Source: Xestospongia bergquistia
Lineage: Eukaryota > Porifera > Demospongiae > Haplosclerida > Petrosiidae
DNA: 64,000 bases
Assembly: GCA_963965975.1 (NCBI GenBank)
Contig: OZ014416.1
Coordinates: forward strand, 3,100,001 to 3,164,000
Direction of reading: 5' to 3'
Part shown: one piece after another, positions 57,856 through 64,000 of the stretch
How the letters are laid out: every line of letters begins with the position of its first letter
Numbering within the stretch: position 1 is the first letter of the stretch
Made by a program: the position numbers and the translations under genes
The notes under the pieces: generated by a model
The model's database searches: none
The model's input: only the letters and a program-made list of their open reading frames with translations
Told to the model about the DNA's origin: nothing

Positions 57856-57880
57856 TATAAAGAATATTATGTAGTATTTA

Positions 57881-59249
57881 ATGTATGAAATTTTTAATAT
57901 AATAATACATCCAGAGGTATTATTGAGTATTGTGGTATTAAGTTTAGTTTTTTATGGTATTTATAGTCCTTTACTAAAATGGTCAGCGGGTATCTTACTT
58001 GTAATAGGTGTAATAACAATGAGTTTACTGGATGCTTGGGGAATTTTAATAGGGTCAAATGGGCTATTGATGGTTAATAGTTGAATATTAATATTGAAGA
58101 TAATTATAATAATTGGTTCAGTTTCTATGTTATTAATGAGTGGAAATGGGGTGCTGGTTTTGATATTAATGGTGGGATTAAATTCATTATTGTAAGTTTC
58201 GTCTGTCAATTCACTTTCAGTTTATTTTGCGATAGAACTTCAAACATTATCATTGTTTATTTTGGCAGCGTTAAAAAGAGATAGTATATACAGTACAGAA
58301 GCTGGGTTAAAATATTTTGTATTAGGGGCTGTTTCTTTAGGTTTATTTTTATTTGGTTGTGCTTTATTATATGGATTTGTGGGGGAAACAAGTATTCAAG
58401 GTATAAATTCAGTGTTAAGTGGGGATATCGGTAAAATTTTGATAGCTGTTTCTTCATTATTTAAATTGTCTGCTGCTCCTTTTCATATGTGAGCTCCTGA
58501 TGTGTACGATGGTGCCCCCACAATGACTACCACGTTGTTAGCTACAATTCCTAAAGTAGGTGTCTTTTCTATTTTAGTTCAAATAGGGCCAGTAACTAAT
58601 GTAGTGTTAGTGTGTGCTGTATTATCTATTATTTATGGAGGAATAGGGGTGTTGAATCAAACAAAAATTAAATGTTTATAGCTTATAGTGGAATAGAGCA
58701 TATGAGTTTTATTTTGTTTGGTGTGGCTATAGGAACTTTGAAAGTATTCAAGCTAGTTTGATTTATATAATTATATATGTAATTATGTCTATTTGTGGAT
58801 TTTCTATAATATTAGTTGTAGCTTCTCTATGAAGTTTAATAGTGGAGTTTAGCTTTTTATCAAGGGATAATCCTGCAATTGCCAGGACGTTGGCTTTAAC
58901 TTTTTTATCTACTGCAGGTGTACCTCCTTTGGCTGGGTTTTTGAATAAATGGTTAATATTATTATCCAGGGTGTCTAGTGGGTACTATTTAATATGTATA
59001 GTGGCGGTTATTAGTTCGGTAGTAGCAGGGGTATATTATGTAAGGCTTGTTCAAATAATATATTTTCAAACAGATGAACCATTAGGGGGGTCTATATTAG
59101 TTTGGCAGAAAGTGTTAAATAGAGAAAAAGGGGTGGATTCAAGTAAATCTTTATTGATAGGATTCACTTTTTTAATTATTTTATTTTTAATGATTTCCCC
59201 TAATTTTTTACTTCAAATAACGCATGATACTACAATAAGCTTATATTAA
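57881..59249 (+). pseudogene. nad2: nad2, frameshifted
   Basis: MYEIFNIIIHPEVLLSIVVL ... reads to ..LMVNSWILILKMIMIIGSVS, shifts near 58190, continues as VYFAIELQTLSLFILAALKR and through [20 protein letters not shown]. It meets TAG at 58678-58680 and shifts again before the last 135 codons end TTISLY-stop. Close to full length overall. Confidence 0.9.
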
Positions 59250-59281
59250 ATATACACAAGTTATTTTGTGGATGTCTGCTG

Positions 59282-60890
59282 ATGTATATATTAGTTTTAT
59301 TCTTCCCTTTATTGAGTGCAATAATATCTGGACTATTCGGAAGAAAAATAGGAACGAAGGGGGCAGGAATATTTACTTCTAGTTTTATAGTAATTAGTGT
59401 AGTTATATCTTGTTGTATATTTTATGAGGTTGCTTTAAATTCATCTGATACATATATAATGGAAGTGGTTTGATTCAGAATTATTAACTACTTATTTTGG
59501 TTTACAATTTGATAGTTTAACATCTATTATGTTAATAGTTATAACTAGTGTATCTGCTTTAGTACATATTTATTCTATAGGATATATGTCGGGTGATCCC
59601 CATATTCCTCGATTTATGTCTTATTTATCTTTGTTTACTTTTTTAATGATTGTATTAGTGACAAGTGATAATATAACAATAATTTGTATATTATTGTTTA
59701 TAGGGGCGGTAGGTAAATCAGCACAACTAGGGTTACATACTTGACTGCCTGATGCAATCGAAGGGCCTACTTCAGTGTTGGCTTTAATACATGCGGCTAC
59801 AATGGTAACTGTGGGGGTGTTTTTAATAATTATTAGGTCAGGGCCTCTTTTTGAAGGGTCTCCTTTAGCTTTAACAATTGTTATGATTTATGGCTTTAAC
59901 TGCTTTTTTTGCTGCTACAACGGGGGTTGTACAGAACGATTTAAAAAAAGTTGTAGCTTATTCAACATGTAGTCAATTGGGATATATGGTAATGGTTTGT
60001 GGAATTTCTAATTATTCAACAAGTTTATTTCATTTAATGAATCATGCAATTTTTAAAGTGTTGTTATTTTTAAGTGCGGGATCGGTTATCCATGCTGTAA
60101 GTGATGAGCAGGATAAGAGGAAAATGGGGGGATTAATTAAATCTATCCCTTTTACTTACACTATCATTTTAATTGGTTCATTGTCATAAATAGGATTTCC
60201 TTATTTAACGGGGTTCTATTCAAAAGATTTAATATTGGAGTTAACTTATGATAGGTATTATATAGCTTTTGCTTACTGATTAGGGAGTTTTTCAGCTTTA
60301 TTAACGACTTTTTATTCTATTAGGCTGATATATTTAACATTTATAACAAATACCAATTCGAAAAGAGAGATACTTATGGGTGTTCATAAACCTTCTTTAA
60401 ATATAGCTATTCCTTTGGTTTTATTGGCTTTTGGTAGCATTTTTGTTGGGTATTTGGGGAAAGAGATAGTTTTATCTAATGTAATGGGTCCAGTTGTAAC
60501 CAATTCTGTAAAGATGATCCCTTTATTATCTAGTTTATTTGGAGGGATGTTGGCCTTTGTTGTTTGTAATTATTTTCTGGTTTATCCGGCTTGGTGGGGG
60601 AGTCGAAAGGGTTTTTGACTTCATATAAACCACTTGGTGTATACTTTTTTTAATTCTGCTTGACAATTTAATTATATAATAAAGCATTTTATTGTTAAAA
60701 ACATATGAAAGTTTGGTCATTTAATAACTTATAGAGTAATAGACCGGGGATTATTAGAAATTATAGGACCAAGGGGGATATCTAATGTTTTTATAAATTT
60801 AACTCAAAATATTAGTAATTTACAATCGGGGATGGTTTTTAATTATGCTTTAATTATCATTGTGTTTACAACTTTATTTATATCGGGTTT
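59282..60890 (+). pseudogene. nad5: nad5 with an internal deletion and several shifts
   Basis: Begins MYILVLFFPLLSAIISGLFG. HIYSIGYMSGDPHIPRFMSY is intact. After SDNITII it continues [20 protein letters not shown]: the GWEGVGLSSYLLINFW block and roughly 80 residues are missing, where two LLFIG-like motifs occur in the normal protein, suggesting recombination at short repeats. Later there are one-base shifts (59890, 59470), a TAA within IGSLS-stop-IGFPYLTGFY at 60187 and a readable end to the tRNA-Ala gene. The lost region includes part of the proton path. Confidence 0.9.
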
Positions 60891-60957
60891 TAGCTTAATA
60901 TGGTAGAGCAGAGGCTTTGCAAGTCTAAGGTTGCGGGTTCGAGGCCTGTAAACTCCA
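60885..60957 (+). tRNA. trnA: mt tRNA-Ala (TGC)
   Basis: Acceptor GGGTTTT/AAACTCC, D arm GCTT..GAGC, loop TTTGCAA (TGC), T arm GCGGG/CCTGT. Confidence 0.85.
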
Positions 60958-61026
60958 GTGGAAAATAATTAAAGGTTTGATAAATAGAACAATTAGGGTT
61001 ATAAAAAATTTGAAAAGAGAGAAAAT

Positions 61027-61385
61027 ATGATACTTTATTGTTATGGAAATTTGGCTTAAGGGGATGCTCCTGAACCATGACAATTGGGGTTTTAAGATGC
61101 AGCAAGCCCAGTTATGGAAGAAATTATATTTTTCCATGACCAAATAATGTTTATATTAACTCTTGTTGTATTGTGATTAATAATACTAAACATTATCACA
61201 GATATTTAACAAATGGAACTTTAATTGAAGTTATTTGGACTCTAATCCCAGCAGTTATATTGGTATTTATTGCATTCCCATCTTTAAAATTATTATATTT
61301 AATGGATGAAGTAATAGACCCAGCCTTGACTATTAAAGCTATAGGACACCAATGGTATTGATCATATGAATATTCTGATTATCTT
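61027..61385 (+). pseudogene. cox2: cox2 5' fragment
   Basis: A weak start, then GDAPEPWQLGF with TAA in place of the usual CAA (Gln), [20 protein letters not shown], a shift, and [20 protein letters not shown] to [16 protein letters not shown]. It stops there: the CuA-binding C-terminal half is missing and the sequence enters atp6. Confidence 0.9.
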
Positions 61386-61762
61386 TATCTATAATAATAG
61401 AGGTAACTTTGTTAGGGGTTTCTTACTTGAAAAATTGATTTTTTAAGTATTTTAATGCCGAGGGTGCCCAATTAGTTTTAGCCCCTTTTCTTGTTATAAT
61501 TGAAACGATTAGTTATGTGGCTCGTGCTATTTCATTGGGGGTGCAATTGGCAGATTATATAATAGCAGGTCATTTATTGTTTGCTATTACATCTGGGTTT
61601 GCTTTTAATATGATGTCTAATGGGTTAGTTGTTTTAAGTTTTTTTCCTATGTTAATAATGATATTTATAACTTTATTAGAAATGGCAGTGTCTGTTATTC
61701 AAGCTTATGTATTTTGTTTACTTACTGCTGTTTATTTAGAAGAAACAGTAGCATTGCATTAA
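61386..61762 (+). pseudogene. atp6: atp6 3' fragment
   Basis: Joins cox2 near 61385-61395. Reads EVTLLGVSYLKN, then AEGAQLVLAPFLVMIETISY, VARAISLGVQLADYIIAGHL and LTAVYLEETVALH-stop, the C-terminal half of ATP synthase subunit a including the conserved Arg of ARAISLG. The N-terminal half, atp8 and trnK are deleted. Confidence 0.9.
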
Positions 61763-61780
61763 CCGTGGCCCTGCCGGGTT

Positions 61781-61852
61781 ATCCCTATAGCTCAATTGGT
61801 AGAGCATTTACCTTCGAAGTAAGAGGTTCTAGGTTCAAATCCTGCTGGGTAT
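61781..61852 (+). tRNA. trnR: mt tRNA-Arg (TCG)
   Basis: D arm GCTC..GAGC; anticodon stem TTTAC/GTAAG with loop CTTCGAA (TCG); T arm good; acceptor pairing shifted by one base, suggesting an indel. Between atp6 and cox3, its usual demosponge place as I recall. Confidence 0.78.
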
Positions 61853-61868
61853 ATTTAGGAGAGAATAA

Positions 61869-62640
61869 ATGATGCAAAATACTTGTCACCCTTATCATTT
61901 AGTAGAACCGAGCCCATGGCCAGCATATGCTGCTTTTTTTACTACCGCGGGGGGAGTGATGTATTTCCATGTCATGTTGGGTATTAATTTTAGTCTTAAT
62001 TACAATAATATTTACAATGATTGTATGATGACGAGATGTAATTAGGGAGGCCACTTATCAAGGACATCATACATTAATAGTAAATCAAGGGTTAAGGTAT
62101 GGGATGATTTTATTTATAATTTCGGAGGTTTGTTTATCTTTATCTTTTTTTGGGCTTTTTTCATAGTAGTTTAGCTCCTGCTGTAGAATTAGAGGCGGTT
62201 TGACCCCCAAGGGGAATAGATCCTTTAAATCCCTTTTCAGTGCCTTTATTAAATACTGCTGTTTTGTTAAGTTCTGGGGAGACAGTTACTTGGGCTCATC
62301 ATGCTATAATTAGCGGTAAGAGAAAAGAAGCTATTATAGGTATAGCTTTAACGGTGACATTAGGAACAATATTCACAGCATTACAAGGTATGGAGTATTA
62401 TGAGGCTCCTTTTACAATTTCTGATTCAGTGTATGGTTTGACTTTTTTGTTACAACTGGTGCTCATGGGGGGCATGTATTAGTTGGTAGTTAATTTTTAT
62501 TAGTGTGTTTGGGTAGACTAATAAATCATCAATTTACTAGACATCATCATTTAGGGTTTGAAGCTGCAGTCTGATGTTGACATTTTGTGGATTTTGTTTG
62601 ATTATTTCTTTTTGTATTTATGTATTGACGGGGTTCATAA
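61869..62640 (+). pseudogene. cox3: cox3, frameshifted
   Basis: MMQNTCHPYHLVEPSPWPAY opens; a deletion and shift follow VMYFHVMLGINF. The frame resumes at [20 protein letters not shown], with [20 protein letters not shown] across a T-run shift and [20 protein letters not shown] intact. Another shift comes before HHHLGFEAAVWCWHFVDFVW and MYWRGS-stop. About 260 codons in all. Confidence 0.9.
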
Positions 62641-62650
62641 ACCCCATCAT

Positions 62651-62721
62651 TGGGGTTCGCCAAATTGGTAAGGCATATATTTTGATCTTAAAATATACAG
62701 GTTCGAGTCCTGTACCTCTAG
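62651..62721 (+). tRNA. trnQ: mt tRNA-Gln (TTG), damaged anticodon arm
   Basis: Acceptor TGGGGTT/ACCTCTA, D arm GCC..GGC and T arm ACAGG/CCTGT are good. The anticodon arm is an odd palindrome (ATATTTTGATCTTAAAATAT) in which TTG is present but the stem register is disturbed. Identity rests on overall likeness to tRNA-Gln and on the Q-W-N-L order. Confidence 0.65.
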
Positions 62722-62729
62722 GTTTAAAA

Positions 62730-62800
62730 AGGAGATTAGGTTAATGGTAGACCAATAGCCTTCAAAGTTTTTAGTGTTGATTCGATTCCAGCATCTTCTG
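62730..62800 (+). tRNA. trnW: mt tRNA-Trp (TCA)
   Basis: Acceptor AGGAGAT/ATCTTCT; loop CTTCAAA gives TCA, the anticodon needed to read TGA as Trp. Confidence 0.87.
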
Positions 62801-62830
62801 TTTAGTTGGAATAATTAAGAATAATGGTTT

Positions 62831-62902
62831 TCTACAATAGCTTAATGGGAAAGCTTTTGGCTGTTAACTAAAATTATATCAGTTCGATTCTGATTTGTAG
62901 AG
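62831..62902 (+). tRNA. trnN: mt tRNA-Asn (GTT)
   Basis: Acceptor TCTACAA/TTGTAGA perfect; loop CTGTTAA gives GTT; T arm ATCAG/CTGAT. Confidence 0.9.
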
Positions 62903-62907
62903 AATTT

Positions 62908-62985
62908 AGGAGTGTGGTGAAAGGGGTAAGTAAACACATCTGATTTAGGATCAGGTATTTGCAGGTTCAAGTCCTGTTATTCCTA
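62908..62985 (+). tRNA. trnL1: mt tRNA-Leu (TAG)
   Basis: Acceptor AGGAGTG/TATTCCT, variable arm, loop TTTAGGA with stem CTGA/TCAG giving TAG; ends three bases before the cob ATG. Confidence 0.88.
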
Positions 62986-62987
62986 GA

Positions 62988-64000
62988 ATGACGAAGTCTT
63001 TTAGAAAAGAAAATCCGCTTTTATCATTAGTAAATGGGATGTTTGTTGATCTTCCCTCTCCTTCAAATATAAGTTATTTATGAAATTTTGGTTCTTTATT
63101 GGGGATTTGTTTGATTATTCAGATTATAACAGAGATTTTTTAGCCATGCATTATTGTGCTGATATCGAATTAGTCTTTAAATCAGTGGCTCATATTTCAC
63201 GGGATGATAATTATGGGTTTTTATCAAGATATTTACATGCTAATGAGGCATCAATGTTTTTTTATGTGTTTATATACATATTGGTCGAGGAATGTATTAT
63301 GGTAGTTATACCAAACAAATAGTGTGAAATGTGGGGGTATTATTGTATATATTAATGATAGGAACTGCTTTTATAGGCTATGTATTGCCTTGAGGTCAAA
63401 TGTCTTTTTGAGCGGCTACTGTTATAACTAATTTTTTATCAGCTATACCTTATATAGGGGATGATGTTGTAAGATGGGTTTGAGGGGATTTAGTGTTTCT
63501 AATGCTACTTTAAATAGATTTTACAGTCTTCATTATTTACTTCCTTTTATATTAGCAGGGTTGGCTTTAGTACATTTAATTGCATTACATGAGGATGGAT
63601 CTAGTAACCCTATTGGAGTCCGATCAGATATTGATAAAATTCCGTTTCATTATTATTATGTATTAAAAGATTTATATGGGGTGGTTGTATTAGTAATAAT
63701 TATTTCATTTTTTGTGTTTTTATTTCTGTATACATTAGGTGATCCGGAAAATTTTTGACAAGCCAATCCATTAGTAACTCCTGTGCATATTCAACCTGAG
63801 TGGTATTTTTTATTTGCTTATGCCATATTACGATCTATACCTAATAAATTAGGGGGAGTTGTGGCTTTAGTGGCAAGTTTGTTAGTTTTATTTTTTTTAC
63901 CTCTTTTACATAAAAGTCGGTTAAGGGGGCTAACATTTAGACTGTTAAGTAAAATTTTCTTTTGACTTTTAGTTGCGGACTTTTTACTTTTAACTTGAAT
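62988..64000 (+). pseudogene. cob: cob (cytochrome b), partial at the window edge, frameshifted
   Basis: [20 protein letters not shown] opens. [20 protein letters not shown] spans a T-run shift near 63137. HANEASMFF follows (the family has HANGAS), then a second T-run shift near 63262, GQMSFWAATVMTNFLSAMPY, a shift near 63475 and [20 protein letters not shown]. Later [20 protein letters not shown] (the PEWY motif) is intact. The gene runs off the right edge after about 335 codons of roughly 380. Confidence 0.92.

Noticed and set aside
58257-58457. Minus-strand frames within the mitochondrial genes
   Set aside because: They are antisense shadows of nad2, nad4L and other genes; all recognised genes in this segment are on the plus strand.

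Overview
The window looks like nuclear DNA of an AT-rich, intron-bearing marine invertebrate, most likely a demosponge, ending in a long insertion of mitochondrial DNA. The sponge call rests on the mitochondrial part. Its proteins read with TGA as Trp, it carries a near-complete set of separate tRNA genes (cnidarian mtDNA keeps one or two), and its COX1 tail and tRNA clusters (S-D-C before nad1, L-I-Y after nad1, Q-W-N-L before cob) fit what I recall of demosponges. Nuclear introns can be as short as 42-57 bp, and splice phases agree across the multi-exon genes.

Region by region. 1-5.1 kb: 3' part of a leucine-rich-repeat gene (two 72-nt LRR exons, an LRRCT exon, a coiled-coil tail) and two copies of an interspersed repeat. 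6.1-7.0 kb: an internally deleted FLYWCH/MULE transposon with matching ends. 7.4-13.9 kb: a 12-exon BTB-BACK-discoidin (BTBD9-like) gene, followed about 0.1 kb later by a 5-exon METTL21D/VCPKMT-type lysine methyltransferase gene (14.0-15.5 kb). 16.4-21.2 kb: three minus-strand exons I cannot identify, separated by transposon debris. 17.9-24.3 kb: a recent 1,640-bp segmental duplication and a full-length Tigger/pogo element with an uninterrupted 448-aa transposase ORF. 24.5-38.2 kb: a nested transposon block. A decayed PIF/Harbinger element is split by a Ty3/gypsy retrotransposon, which itself holds a near-intact piggyBac element at a TTAA site. Around it lie two hAT remnants and copies of a 0.78-kb TA-targeting nonautonomous family. 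40.95-45.3 kb: a 5-exon CIMIP2C (FAM166C)-like ciliary gene whose first intron hosts another copy of that family and a duplicated HIRAN-like fragment. 46.2-47.3 kb: a truncated ATP synthase OSCP (ATP5PO)-like fragment. 47.9-49.7 kb: a tandem array with a 294-bp core unit.

49.76-64.0 kb: a mitochondrial segment in the order nad6-nad3-M-F-rrnS-G-V-rrnL-(nad4L)-cox1-S-D-C-nad1-L-I-Y-M/I-M-nad2-nad5-A-(cox2/atp6)-R-cox3-Q-W-N-L-cob. It is collinear and easy to recognise, but almost every protein gene carries frameshifts or stops. cox1, nad5 and nad4L have lost internal or terminal pieces, and cox2 is joined to atp6 across a deletion that removed trnK and atp8. The best reading is a nuclear mitochondrial insertion (NUMT). 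A chimeric assembly with base-level errors is the main alternative, because some breaks fall in homopolymers. Nuclear genes here act independently of one another; there is no operon-like logic. The main story is a transposon- and NUMT-rich region around four plausible host genes.
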